From positions 38,671,132 through 38,735,131 of the forward strand of contig NC_088872.1 of the NCBI RefSeq assembly GCF_032884065.1: a stretch of DNA of 64,000 bases, given 5' to 3'. The DNA is from Artemia franciscana. Its lineage: Eukaryota; Arthropoda; Branchiopoda; Anostraca; Artemiidae. Position 1 is the stretch's first letter; each line of letters begins with the position of its first letter. The notes beneath the pieces were generated by a model. The model ran no database searches. It saw nothing but the letters and a program-made list of their open reading frames with translations, and was not told the origin of the DNA. The position numbers and the translations under genes were made by a program. Shown piece by piece: positions 1-10,070 of this stretch.

Positions 1-1412
1 TACAGTACGAGTGATCTATTGTCGTATTGTCGACGTAAGTTAACGTCGGAACAAAAAGACATTTATGATACGATAATGCATTGTGTCGATAACAACGTTG
101 GAGAAATTTTCTTTTTGGATGCGCCAGGAGGTACTGGTAAAACGTTTGTGATAAAACTGATTCTGGCATCAATTCGATCAAAAAATGATATAGCGTTAAC
201 AATTGCGTCGTCCAGAATAGCCGCAATGTTGCTGCCTGGTGGAAGAACTGCTCATTCCGCTTTGAAATTGCCTCTGAATTTGCATTCTTCAGAAACTCCC
301 ACGTGCAATATTTCCAAATCATCTGGGATGGGTAAAGTATTGCAGCAATGCAAACTTATTATTTGGGACGAGTGCACAATGGCACACAAAAAATCGCTCG
401 AGGCACTGGATCAATGCTTGAAAGATTTGCGAGGGAATTTGAAACCTTTTGGCAGCACATTAATATAGCTTGCGGGAGATTTCAGGCAAACATTACCTAT
501 AATACCTAGATCAACCCCTGCAGACGAAATGAATGCTTGCCGGAAAAATTCTAATTTATGGGCACACGTAAAAACATTGAAATTAACTACAAATATGCGT
601 GTCCGATTGCAAAACGATGACTCTGGTCGAACATTTTCAGATTAATTACTGGCAATTGGAAACGGAAAGCTCCCAGTAGACTCAATTTCAGGACGTATAC
701 AACTACCTGCTGAATTCTGTAATTTAGTGACGTCCAAAAATGAATTGATTGAAAAAGTATTTCCGAATATTCTAAACAATTAAAAAAATAATAAATGGCT
801 AAGTGAAAGAGCGATTCTTGCACCCAAAAATATAGACGTCCACGAAATCAACAATATTGTTTTGACCAAGATTCGAGACCAGGCAGTCCTTTACAAGTCA
901 GTCGACGCAGTTTTGGAGCCAAATGAGGCGGTTAATTATCCATCTGAATTTTTAAATTCCGTGGATCTTTCAGGGTTTCCACCACACGTGCTACAACTAA
1001 AAATAGGCGTACCAATAATACTGTTAAGAAATATCAACCCACCAAAGCTTTGCAATGGCACGCGACTTGCCGTAAAAAAAAAACAATGGAAAACGTAATA
1101 GAGGCCACAATCTTGACAGGGCCTTTTGAGGGTGAGGCTGTTCTTATTCCTCGCATTCCCACGAATCCAACGGATCTGCCTTTTCAATTTAAAAGATTGC
1201 AATTCCCAATTCGATTAGCATTTGCAATCACCATCAACAAAGCTCAAGGTCAATCATTAGAAAAATGTGGTATGGGTCTTAATACTGATTGTTTTTCCCA
1301 TGGACAATTTTACGTTGCATGTTCGAGGGTCGGTAAACCTGACAATCTATTTATATGCAGCGACAATTGGACAGTGAAGAATGTTGTATATTCGCAAGTT
1401 TTACGCAGTTAA
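1..1412 (+). pseudogene. Helitron Pif1-like helicase, C-terminal part, decayed
   Basis: This is the end of the helicase domain of a Helitron Rep-helicase, which unwinds DNA during rolling-circle transposition. The first open stretch (19-468) carries a Walker A motif (APGGTGKT) and a Walker B motif (IIWDEC). Further motifs follow in the same frame: LAGDFRQTLPII, TTNMR and LCNGTRL. After a frame change come AITINKAQGQSLEKCGM and [15 protein letters not shown], the typical Pif1 C-terminus, ending in TAA at 1410-1412. The copy is dead: in-frame stops lie at 466-468, 643-645 and 781-783, and a frameshift falls in the A-run near 1073-1084. The 5' part (Rep domain) lies outside the window or is lost. 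Family assignment is firm; whether upstream parts survive cannot be seen. Confidence 0.92.
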
Positions 1413-1423
1413 TTTGTATTGTA

Positions 1424-1513
1424 TCTATCTATCTATCTATCTTTATAAAAACGAGTTGTGTGTATGCATGTTTGTTTGTTTGTAAACCGTAAACGTTTGT
1501 TTGTTTGTAAACC
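1424..1513 (+). mobile_element. Helitron 5'-terminus-like segment
   Basis: Twelve bases after the helicase stop there is a (CTAT)n run followed by TTTATAAAAACGAGTTGTGT and TTTG repeats. It matches the start of the other Helitron copies here (positions 4431 and 4465), which read TC, then TATA, then AAAAATAAGTTGT. Helitrons begin with TC after a host A, as here. The segment breaks off at about 1513, where it meets the 3' end of an oppositely oriented copy. The call rests on similarity to the other copies in this window. Confidence 0.5.
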
Positions 1514-1516
1514 CGC

Positions 1517-1536
1517 GCGCGTAAGTCGTTACGCGC
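1517..1536. repeat. Helitron subterminal palindrome
   Basis: GCGCGTAAGTCGTTACGCGC forms an 8-bp perfect stem with a 4-base loop. The same palindrome recurs at 6342-6361, 61052-61071 and, with small changes, near 3490, 62695 and 63955. It always sits just inside the Helitron 3' end and next to a second GCGCGTAA-type half site. A hairpin near the 3' end is a standard Helitron feature, but this one is separate from the terminal hairpin next to CTAG. Confidence 0.8.
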
Positions 1537-1593
1537 CATATTAGTTACGCGCCATTGTAGTTGTGTCCCTGTGTCCCACTTGTGAATATAGAT

Positions 1594-1595
<2 letters not shown>

Positions 1596-1671
<76 letters not shown>
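1596..1671. repeat. (TA)n microsatellite
   Basis: An uninterrupted TA run inside Helitron copy N1, between the helicase stub and the palindrome. In copies N3 and in the 62-64 kb units a short TA or GATA run sits at the same place, so the array is an expanded internal part of the element. Confidence 0.95.
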
Positions 1672-1677
<6 letters not shown>

Positions 1678-1835
1678 TTTTAACTACGTACATATAAATA
1701 GATTGTCAGGTTTACCGACTCTTGAACATGCAACATATAATTTCCATGGGAAAAACAATCCGTATTCAGATCTATACCTCATTATTCTAATGATTGCCCT
1801 TGAGCTTTGTTGATGGTGATTGCTAATCAAACATT

Positions 1836-2065
1836 CCCTGTGTCCCCATCGTCATTTATATATCCCCCTGTGCCCCCCGGCGTCCCCGTTGTAGTTGTGT
1901 CCCTGTGTCCCAGTCGTCATTTATAGTCGACAAACATGACGTCAGTCGACACACACGTCCCAGTCGTCATTTGTGTCCCGGTGTCCCAGTCTGCAATTTC
2001 TCTTTGAGTGTCCCGGTCGTCATTTAAAATTCCCTGTGTCCCGGTCTGTATATACATTCGTTTTT
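1836..2065 (-). repeat. Helitron-borne minisatellite (CCGGTCGTCATTTATATTCC type)
   Basis: Short, variable units built from GTCCCGGTCGTCATTTATAT, CCCTGTGTCCC and GTGTCCCGGTGTCCC. The same array recurs at about 3620-3835 and 4020-4256 (minus), 5765-6064 (plus), 59466-59805 (minus) and repeatedly from 61400 to 63690 (plus). It always abuts the helicase stub on the same side. Open frames across it give repetitive Pro/Val/Ser/Cys strings and are not genes. Confidence 0.85.
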
Positions 2066-2074
2066 GAATTGGTA

Positions 2075-2890
2075 TATGATGAAATAAATTTTTTATTTTT
2101 TTCCTTTTTTTCTTTTCAGTTTTTTTTGGTATTTACCTTTTTTCTAGCTTTTTAGTTTTTTTTTCTTTTTTCTTTTTAGTTTTTTTTGTAGTTTTTACCT
2201 TTTTTAGTTTTTTTTTTATCTTTATTTTTTTTTAGTTTTCTTTTTCTCCTTTATTTTTCAGTTTTTTTCCTTTTTTTAGTTTTTTTTTCTTGTTCAGTTT
2301 TTAGTTTTTTTATTAGTTTTTAGTTTTTTTTTCTTTTAGTGTTTTTGCTGTTTTTACCCTTTTTTAGTTTTTTTTAGTTTTTTTTTATTTTTTAGCTTAA
2401 TTTTTTACCTCTTTTTTAGTTTATTTTAGTTCTTTAGCTTTTTTAGTTTTTTTAGTAGTTTTTACCTGTTTTTTAGTTTTATTTTAGTTTTTTTTTTCTT
2501 TTTAGTTTTTTTTCTTCTTTTGTATTAATGCTAAAGCCAAGGTTCGAACCTGGAACCTCTTGGACCTAGAACCTGGAACAAAACCCTTTACCAACTCAGC
2601 TACTTCGGCTTGAATACATTTACCTTTTTTATTTTTTTATTTTTTTTTTTTAGTTTTCTTTTTCTCCTTTATTTGTCAGTTTTTTTCCTTCTTTTAGTTT
2701 TTTTCTTTTTCAGTTTTTAGTTTTTTTAGTTTTTTTATTAGTTTTTAGTTTTTTTCTTTTTAGTTTTTTTGTAGTTTTTACGTTTTTTTTTTACTTTTTT
2801 AGTTCTTAGTTTTTTACCCTTTTTTAGTTTTTTTAGTATTTTCTTTTTAGTTTTTTTTTGTAGTTTTTATCTTTTATAGTTTTTTTTCTT
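2075..2890. repeat. T-rich low-complexity arrays (TTTTTTAGT type)
   Basis: Two long blocks (about 2075-2525 and 2621-2890) made of T-runs broken by AG, CTT or ACC. They flank the tRNA-like segment at 2530-2609. The same composition, read as A-rich DNA, fills 4535-5155 and 5205-5655 in the plus-strand copy N3 and several blocks in 59.8-63.4 kb. It is thus a strand-polar component of this Helitron family. No gene is present. Confidence 0.85.
2530..2609 (-). repeat. tRNA-like sequence within Helitron copy N1
   Basis: On the minus strand the 80-base segment starts with GCCGAAG and ends with CTTTAGC, which pair as an acceptor stem with one mismatch. An A-box-like TAGCTGAGTTGGTAAAG follows the first stem strand, and a B box GGTTCGAACC lies at 2541-2550. 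The middle has a doubled GGTTCCAGGTTC-type motif, and I could not fold a clean anticodon arm. It is best read as a tRNA pseudogene or tRNA-derived module. A working tRNA is unlikely. Confidence 0.6.
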
Positions 2891-2903
2891 CTTTTGTATT
2901 AAT

Positions 2904-3146
2904 GCTAAAGCCAAGGTTCGAACCTGGAACCTCTCAGACCTAGAACCTGGAACATAACGCTTTACCAACTGAGCAACTGTATTTGTATTTGTATCCGATT
3001 AACGACGCTTCTTGACTACTAAGGTCCCTGTGTCGGCCCTTTAGTGCATTCCTGCAGCATGGTTCGATCTCTGGGTCCCGTATTACCACGCTAAGGTCAA
3101 ACCCACTGCGCCAACATAGGTAGTTATATAACTGAGCTACTTCGGC
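2904..3146 (-). repeat. Second tRNA-like sequence, split by a SINE
   Basis: A close copy of the 2530-2609 segment. The 3' half (2904-2978) has the B box GGTTCGAACC at 2915-2924 and an A-box-like GCTCAGTTGGTAAAGC. The 5' acceptor strand GCCGAAG lies at 3140-3146. The two halves are separated by a 151-bp insertion that duplicated 12 bases of the target. Confidence 0.55.
2979..3129 (-). mobile_element. tRNA-derived SINE with target-site duplication
   Basis: Read on the minus strand, the head has an A-box-like TGGCGCAGTGGG, then a B-box-like GATCGAACC about 40 bases later. It ends in a short ATACAA-type repeat tail, the usual structure of a tRNA-derived SINE. Flanks AACTGAGCAACT (2967-2978) and AACTGAGCTACT (3130-3141) are an 11/12 direct repeat. 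It inserted into the second tRNA-like sequence. Confidence 0.65.
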
Positions 3147-3194
3147 TTGAATACATTCGTTTTTGAATTGGTATGTGATGAAATAATTCAGACG

Positions 3195-3458
<264 letters not shown>

Positions 3459-4425
3459 CTAGCTGTTGGAGTGGCGCTTCGCCCCCCCCCCCGCGTGCCT
3501 AAGTCGTTACGTGCCATATTAGTTACGCGCCATTGTAATTGTGTCCCTGTGTCCCACCTGTGAATATAGATAGATATTTATATGTTTTTAATTACGTAAA
3601 ACTTCCGAATGGTGATTGCTAATCGAACATTCCCTGTGTCCCCATCGTCATTTATATATCCCCCCTGTGCCCCCGTTGTAGTTGTGTCCCTGTTCCCGGT
3701 CGTCATTTATATTTTCTGTGTCCCGGTCGTCATTTGTGTCCCGGTGTCCCAGTCAGTAATTTCTCTTTGAGTGTCACAGTCGTCATTTATATTCCCTGTG
3801 TCCATTTATATTCCCTGTGTCCCGGTCGAAGCCTTATATACCTTGCGAATGCCTTATATATCTTGCGAATATACAACATTCTTCGCTGTCCCATTGTCTG
3901 TGCATATAAATAGATTGTCAGGTTTACCGACCCTTGAACATGCAACATATAATTGTCCATGGGAAAAAAAAATCCGTATTCAGATATATACCTCGTTATT
4001 CTAATGATTGCCCTTGAACATTCCCTGTGTCCCGGTCGTCATTTATATATCCCCATTGTGCCCCCCCCCCGGTGTCCCCGTTTTAGTTGTGTCCCTGTGT
4101 TCCGGTCGTTATTTATATTCCCTGTGTCCCGGTCGTTATTTGTGTCCCGGTGTTCCAGTCTGTAATTTTTCTTTGAGTGTCCCGGTCGTCATTTATATCC
4201 CCTGTCTCCCGGTGTCCCGGTCTTCATTTGTGTCCCGTTGTCCCGATCTGTAATTTCGTCAGTCGACAAACATGACGTCAGTCGACAAACAACTTCATGA
4301 CAGAATAATACTCAATCCTCATAATGACGTCAGTCGACAAACATGACGTCAGTCGACACACAAACATGACGTCAGTAGACAGACGCACAGACAAACAACT
4401 TATTTTTATATATATAGATAGATAG
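3459..4425 (-). mobile_element. Non-autonomous Helitron copy N2
   Basis: The minus-strand 3' end is CTAG at 3459-3462, preceded by a short GGCG-AAG-CGCC hairpin. A degenerate palindrome follows, then two successive stub-plus-minisatellite modules (about 3586-3835, mostly deleted, and 3836-4256), then the TGACGTCA cluster. The 5' end reads TCTATATATATAAAAATAAG on the minus strand, near 4425-4401. At under 1 kb with both ends recognisable, it is the most complete small copy here. Confidence 0.75.
4256..4374. promoter_or_regulatory. Cluster of CRE-like TGACGTCA palindromes
   Basis: TGACGTCA occurs at 4273-4280, 4325-4332, 4344-4351 and 4367-4374. Each is followed by GTCGAC or GTAGAC; a partial unit lies near 4258. 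TGACGTCA is the classical CREB/ATF palindrome. The cluster lies in the 5' subterminal part of copy N2; single boxes occur at 1937-1944 and 5720-5727. Binding is inference. Confidence 0.5.
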
Positions 4426-4453
4426 ATAGATATAAAAATAAGTTGTTTGTCTG
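4388..4453. repeat. Head-to-head Helitron 5' ends (23-bp inverted repeat)
   Basis: Positions 4388-4410 and 4431-4453 are perfect reverse complements over 23 bp, separated by 20 bases of TATA/GATA. Each arm is the AAAAATAAGTTGTTTGTCTG start of a Helitron: the left arm starts minus-strand N2, and the right arm starts a plus-strand copy. Confidence 0.85.
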
Positions 4454-6067
4454 TTAGACTATCTTCTATATAAATAAAAATAAGTTGTATGTATTTTTGT
4501 GTTGAGGGTTTGCATATGACGTTTGAAAAATAAAGAAGAAAAATAAAACTGAAAAAAGATAAAAACTAAAAAAAAAACTAAAAATGCTAAAAAACAAAAA
4601 AAGAAAACCTAAAAAGAAAAAAACTAAAAAAAGAAAAAAAAATTAAAAAAGGTAAAAAACTAAAACGAAAAAAAAGCTAAAAAAAACTAAAAAAACCTAC
4701 AAAACTAAAAAAAAACAAAAAAAGAAAAAAAAAGAAAAAACTTAAAAAAGAAAATCTAAAAAAAGAGAAAAACTAAAAAAAGAAAAAAAAGAAAGAAAAA
4801 ACTAAAAAAGAAAAACACTAAAAAAAAGAAAAACTAAAAAAGAAAAAAAGCTAAAAAAAAGAAAAAAATAAAAAAAATAAAAAGGTAAAAAACTAAAAAG
4901 GAAAAAAGTTAAAAAAAGCTACAAAAAAAGAAAAACTAAAAATGAAAAAAAGAAAAAAGCTAAAAAACTAAAAAAAGAGAAAAAACTTAAAAACAAAAAA
5001 ATTAAAAAAAAGAAAACTAAAAAAAAAAAAACCTAAAAAGAAAAAAAAGGAAAAAATTTAAAAAGGTAAAAAACTAAATAGAAAAAAAGCTAAAAAATAA
5101 AATAAAAAAGCTACATAACTAAAAAAAGAAAAAACTAAAAAAGAAAAAAAATTAAAGCATGTTTGTTTTTTGTATGTTTGAGGGTTTGCATATGACGTCT
5201 GAAAAATAAAGAGGAAAATGAAAGAAATATCTAAAAATGAAAAAAAAACTAAAAAAAGAAAAACTAAAAAAGAGAAAACTAAAAAAAAAATAAAAAATAG
5301 AAGAAAAACTAAAAAAGAAAAAATTAAAAAAAACCTAAAAAAGAAAAAAAAACTAAAAAAAAAGAAAAAACCTAAAAACAAAAAAAAACAAAAAAAGAAA
5401 AAAAGAAAAAAGGTAAAAAACTAAAAGGAAAAAAGCTACAAAACTAAAAAAAACAAAAAAATTAAAAAAAAAGAAAAAAATAAAAAACAAGAAAAACTAA
5501 AAAAAAAGAAAAAACGAAAAAAGAAAAAAACAAAAAAGAAGAAGAAAAAACTAAAAAGAAAACAAATTAATAAAAGAAGAAACTAAAAAAAAGAAAAACT
5601 AAAACAGAAAAACTAAGAAAAGAAAAAACTAATAAAGAAAAAACTAAAAAAGAAACTATATATAGATATATAAAAATAAGTTGTATGTATGCATATTTGT
5701 TTGTTTGTGGGTTTGCGTATGACGTCATTATAAGTATATAAGGGTTTGTATATGGCGTCATTTTAAGATGACGCTACAGACCGGGATACCGAGACACAAA
5801 TGACGACAGGGACACAGGGAATATAAATGAAGACCGGGACACTCAAAGAGAAACTACAGACCGGGACACAAATGACGACTGGGACACAGGGAATATAAAT
5901 GACGACCAGGACATTCAAAGAGAAATTATAGACTGGGACACCAGGACACAAATGATGACCGGAACACAGGGAATATAAATGATGACTGGGACACAGGGAC
6001 AACTACAACGGGGACGCTGGGGGCACAGGGGGGATATATAAATGACGACGGGGACACAGGGAATGTT

Positions 6068-6262
6068 CGATTAGCAATCACCATCAACAAAGCTCAAGGG
6101 CAATCATTAGAAAAATGCAGTATAGATCTGAATACGGATTGTTTTTCCCATGGACAATTATATGTTGCATGTTCAAGAGTCGGTAAATCTGACAATCTAT
6201 TTATATGCACAGACAATGGGACAGCAAAGAATGTTGTATATTCGCAAGTTTTACGTAGTTAA
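6068..6262 (+). pseudogene. Helicase C-terminal stub in N3 (64 codons, open)
   Basis: An open 64-codon frame from the RLAITINKAQ motif to the native stop TAA (6260-6262). It keeps SLEKC, YVACSRVGK, DNLFIC and the VVYSQVLRS end of the Pif1-like helicase. Compared with the longer helicase at 1-1412 it lacks two codons after RLA. It has no start codon or ATPase motifs, so it cannot encode a helicase. It is retained, in whole or in part, in every local non-autonomous copy. Confidence 0.8.
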
Positions 6263-6379
6263 AAACATATATATATATATATATATCTATATTCACAGAT
6301 GGGACATTGGGACACAACTACAATGGCGCGTAACTAATATGGCGCGTAACGACTTACGCGCGCAGGGGGCTTGGGAAGG

Positions 6380-6443
6380 GGGGGTGCGAAGCGCCCCCAC
6401 CATCTAGGTGTTGATGTGGTGTGAAGTGCCACACCAACAGCTA

Positions 6444-6444
<1 letters not shown>
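6380..6444 (+). repeat. Doubled Helitron 3' terminus (two hairpin-CTAG modules)
   Basis: First module: GGGGG (6380-6384) pairs with CCCCC (6394-6398) around GCGAAGC, then CTAG at 6404-6407. Second module: TGGTGTG (6417-6423) pairs with CACACCA (6430-6436), then CTAG at 6441-6444 directly against T and the TA array. Helitron 3' ends carry a hairpin a few bases before CTRR, so either CTAG could in principle serve as terminus. Confidence 0.75.

Positions 6445-6541
<97 letters not shown>
6445..6541. repeat. (TA)n microsatellite at Helitron 3' junction
   Basis: Pure TA run starting at the base after the Helitron CTAG. It is probably the insertion target or its expansion. Confidence 0.95.
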
Positions 6542-6859
6542 CTATGTAAACAAATACTATATAATATATATAATATACAATTACTCACATTTACAGTTTG
6601 CAGCTACCTTCATCAAACCACGAAAGTAACTGGCAACACGAAAATACAAACAATGGGCAATTTTCATAATTTATAGGCCTTGCAGGTATATGAATGGTGT
6701 CCCCCCCCCCTAAACACCTCACTCTTCACTCTAAATTGTTCCTGACTACTTAATGTACATATACTAATATTACTTAATGTAATTACAGTTAGTGTTATTA
6801 ATGCTGCGTGTAAAAATTATGGACAATTTTTACAACTTATAGCCCTTTCTAGTATATGA

Positions 6860-8668
6860 AGGGCATTGCCCCCTCCTAAACAACTCACTCTTCAGGCTAA
6901 ATTATTATTTATTAGTTAAAGTATCTTCTTAATGGTCTAATTAACTGACCCTTGCGTCTTAGGAGTCGTTATTAATGAATTGGGATAAAATCCAAACATT
7001 AGCTTAAAGAGTGTAATTATGAGGAGCGGAAATTACTCCGTATGTGAAGGGTTGCCCTCTCCTCAATACCTTGCTCTTTACGCTATAGCTGCATTGAAGA
7101 GGAGGAAACCCTTCATATACGGAATAATTTCTCTTCGGTTTGAGTTTTAATGTTGCTTCTACTCTCATTTGAAAAATCTTGTTCTATTTATTGAATTTCT
7201 TATCTTTTTCAAATAATACCGGTAAATCCGCCTCACTCTCTATGAAATATATCTCCCTCCCATCACAGGAATCACCTCCCTAGGAATTTGAACCAGCGTA
7301 TAGTGTACCCCCACCGTCAAATTAATTTGAGACAGTTCCTTCCTCGCTGAAAATCCCCCCTCCCAAGTAAAATGTCTTGTAGACGATTCAGAAAGAAAAT
7401 TTTACTTAGTATACTTTCATTTGTAAAAAGACTTTAATTTCTAATCGGTTTCTCTATCACTCTGGAGAATACCACCAGCAAAAATCCCCCCCCCCCTCCA
7501 AACACTGGCAAAACATGCAAAAACATTTTTGCATTTCCTCATCTCTGGAAAATCAAACTCAGTCACTCTATAATCTATACACTTTTAACCCTCCATAGAT
7601 GTTCAATGTATTAGTGATGATAACTATATTACTACTCATTTGTAAAAAGACTTTAATTTTTAATCGTTTCTCAATCATTCTGGAGATACCCCCTTCCGTT
7701 GAAATTTTTCCGAAAACCAAAACACGCGTAAAATAACACCCGGATGATTCCCCCTAAACATCTCCACGTGCAAAATTGAGTTGGCAAAGAGAATGTAAGA
7801 CAATTAAAAAGAATTTCGTATAGGAATTTTGTCAGTTTCCCCAGTGAAAATGTTCCCTGGAAAATTTACTCCTTGGAAACTTCCCTCTCCAAGGAAAATT
7901 ATCCACGTTGAAAATACGACCAGCAGAAAATCCCCCCCCCACCTGAAAAATGTATGCATACTTCTCAATAACAAATACTATGTGTAAACAAGGGGCAAAT
8001 TTTGTAACTTAAAGAACTTTCCCCAGGGGCTGTCGGGGTCATGATATCTCCAAAGGCATAATTATTCGGCCTTTAAACCATGCTGAACGAAATGGCTATC
8101 TCAAAATTTTGATCTTACGATTTTGAAAAAAATGGCCGGGGAAGGGGGCCTGTTTGCCCTCCAATTTTTTCGGTCACTTAAAAAGGCCCCTAGAACTTTT
8201 AATTTATGTTTGAATGAGCTTTCTCTCGCAATATTCTAGTACCACTGGGTCGGTGCGATCACCCCTGGAAAAAAAAAAACAGAAAAACAACGAAATAAAC
8301 ACGCAACTATGATCTTTCTTCTGGCAAAAAAAAATGCATAATTCCACTTTTTTGCCAATAGGAGCTTGAAATCTCTACAGTAGGGTTCTCTGATACGCTG
8401 GATATAATCGTGTAATTTTCATTAAGATTCTATGACTGTTATGGCGTGTTCCTTTTTTTCCAAAATAAGGCAAATCTTCTCAGGCTCGTAACCTTTGATG
8501 GGTAAGACTAAACTTAATGCAACTTATATATTTAAAACCAGCAGTGAAAACCCGATTCATGTGATATATCTATTGGTATCAAGATTCCGTTTTTTTGGAG
8601 TTTCGGTTGCTATCGATCCGGGTCACTTCTTACATGCAGTTTGTTACTGTGAATTGTTTGACTAAAAA
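6860..8668 (+). repeat. R1 interspersed repeat, copy 1
   Basis: R1 is a non-coding family with at least eight copies here. In order it has the foldback module (here decayed, about 6860-7150), a pyrimidine-rich stretch of Phe/Pro-like runs of C, a GGTCACTTAAAAAGG segment, a GAGCTTGAAA(C/T)CTCTACAG segment, a TCAGGCTCGTAAC segment, a TATTGGTATCAA segment and a 3' end based on CAGTTCGTTACCACGAACTG. In this copy the end palindrome has decayed. No coding frame was found. Bases 6542-6860 hold only diverged sequence of similar style. Confidence 0.75.
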
Positions 8669-8696
8669 TCTCAGTTTAAGTAATCTGAAAGGCAAT

Positions 8697-10070
8697 CAGA
8701 CAGTTCGTGGTAACGAACTGTAAGTAAAGACCGGATCGGTCCAATAGGAAACAAAACTCTAAACGATGGAATTTAATAACAATTAATACATTCAAAATAC
8801 ATTGTTATCCTGATTCCAAATGTATGAAATTCATTCTGTTTAATATTACCCTTCAGAAGTTAAAAGCCTAAGAAAATTTGCCTTTTCAAAAATTTTCAAA
8901 AAAGGGGGGAGAACCACCAAAGAGTGAAACAATCTTAATAAAATTCACACGCCAAATTCAGTAGAGGTTTCAAGCTCCTATCTACAAAAATGTAGAATTT
9001 TCTATTTTTCGTCAGAAGAAAGATAACGGATATGTGTTTTTCTTCCAAGGGTGATGAAATCGAACTAATGATCCTAGAAATTTGGGACAAGGCTTATTTG
9101 AACGAAAGTCAGAAGTTTTACTGCCCTTTTTAAGTGACCGAAAAGATTGCAGGGAAACGAGTGCCCCTTCACTCCCATTTTTTCTAGAGACATTCGATAA
9201 AAAATTTAAATAGCCAATTGATTCAGCACAGTTGAAAAGTCCAATAGCTACACCATTGGGGATAATATGACAACTCACAGCCCCTGAGAAAGGGCGGTAG
9301 CTAATGCAATTTTCCCATTCGCAGCTTAAAGTAATTTTTACTGGAAAATAAACGGAAATTTCATCTATTTGGTGGGGGGGGAGGTACTTACACGGAGCAA
9401 ATTTTCTGTTGGCAGTAAAGCTTCTGGGGCAAACTTTCCAGAGATAATTTTCCATGAAAGAGGGATCTGTAGCATAATTAGAAAACCAATAATAAATAAT
9501 AATAAAAAAAAAATTCCGTAAGGAGAATTTTCAAGGGGAAATTGTCGGTAAAATTTTTTGATTCTATAATAATTTCCCATGCCAAATATACCGCGAGAGG
9601 AGTTCTCGTGGGTAAGGAAATTTTGTAGGAACTTTTCCACTGAAAGGGTTAGCGGTTTTTCGAATAGATTTTAAAAACGATCAGAAAAAAAAAAAAAAAC
9701 AAAAAAAAAACATTGAGCTCGCAAGCTCTTTTGCCGATTTGGGCTCTCAAAAGAAGTAGCTTTTTCGACTGAAAGTAAGGAACACCATTAAAACTTAGAA
9801 CGAACAAAAATCATCCCGTGAATGGGTTACTCCCCTCTCGTCAATCCCTTACTCGTTACGCTAATGTTTTTTAGGTCTTTGAAAATGCATCTTATTCTTA
9901 TTCAACGGCCCTTGTGTTTGGGAAGTTGATCTTTAAGAGTTTTGACAAAAAGTCAAGCTTAAGCTTAATGAGCGAGAGAATGAGGAAGGGAAGCTCCCCT
10001 CACATAGGAACTAATTTTGTTTGTTACAACTTTTAATGTTCCTCGTTACTTTCAGTTGAAAAAAAATATT
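8697..10070 (-). repeat. R1 interspersed repeat, copy 2
   Basis: A minus-oriented R1 copy. The end palindrome CAGTTCGTGGTAACGAACTG lies near 8710-8730, tail-to-tail with copy 1. The body (to about 9770) is followed by the foldback module (9770-10070), whose outer arms carry TTTCAGT(T/C)GAAAA on both sides. Confidence 0.75.

Larger units (their letters stand above)
1514..3198 (-). mobile_element. Non-autonomous Helitron copy N1 (composite)
   Basis: Read on the minus strand, this copy holds the usual modules of the local Helitron family in order. They are a GACGTC-containing 5' part near 3190, an AATTCAAAAACGAATGTAT linker, a tRNA-like segment, T/A-rich arrays, the GACCGGGACAC-type minisatellite (about 1836-2065), a shortened helicase stub (about 1681-1836), a (TA)n array and the subterminal palindrome (1517-1536). 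The terminal hairpin and CTAG are missing at the 1514 end. The 5' end runs straight into (TA)n at 3199. One TGACGTCA box lies at 1937-1944. The stub lacks the segment covering the end of the helicase reading frame, so the copy is internally deleted. Confidence 0.7.
4465..6444 (+). mobile_element. Non-autonomous Helitron copy N3
   Basis: The copy starts with TCTATATAAATAAAAATAAG near 4465 and ends with CTAG at 6441-6444, followed by T as expected for insertion between A and T. Inside are A-rich arrays (4535-5155, 5205-5655), a second 5'-like start near 5650 with TGACGTCA at 5720-5727, the minisatellite (5765-6064), the helicase stub (6068-6262), the palindrome (6342-6361) and two hairpin-CTAG modules. 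The second start suggests a nested or fused element of about 0.8 kb (5650-6444). Confidence 0.75.

Noticed and set aside
4008-4253. Repetitive Pro/Val/Cys/Ser open frames here, at 5763-6002, 59451-60024 and 61281-63698
   Set aside because: They translate the GTCCCGGTCGTCATT minisatellite on either strand. They recur with the array and have frame shifts between units, so they are not proteins.
5058-5424. Phe-rich and Lys-rich open frames
   Set aside because: They come from A-rich/T-rich low-complexity arrays.
5765-6064. Short repeats with near-regular spacing resembling a CRISPR array
   Set aside because: The units are variable minisatellite words without unique spacers, in a eukaryotic context with no cas genes.
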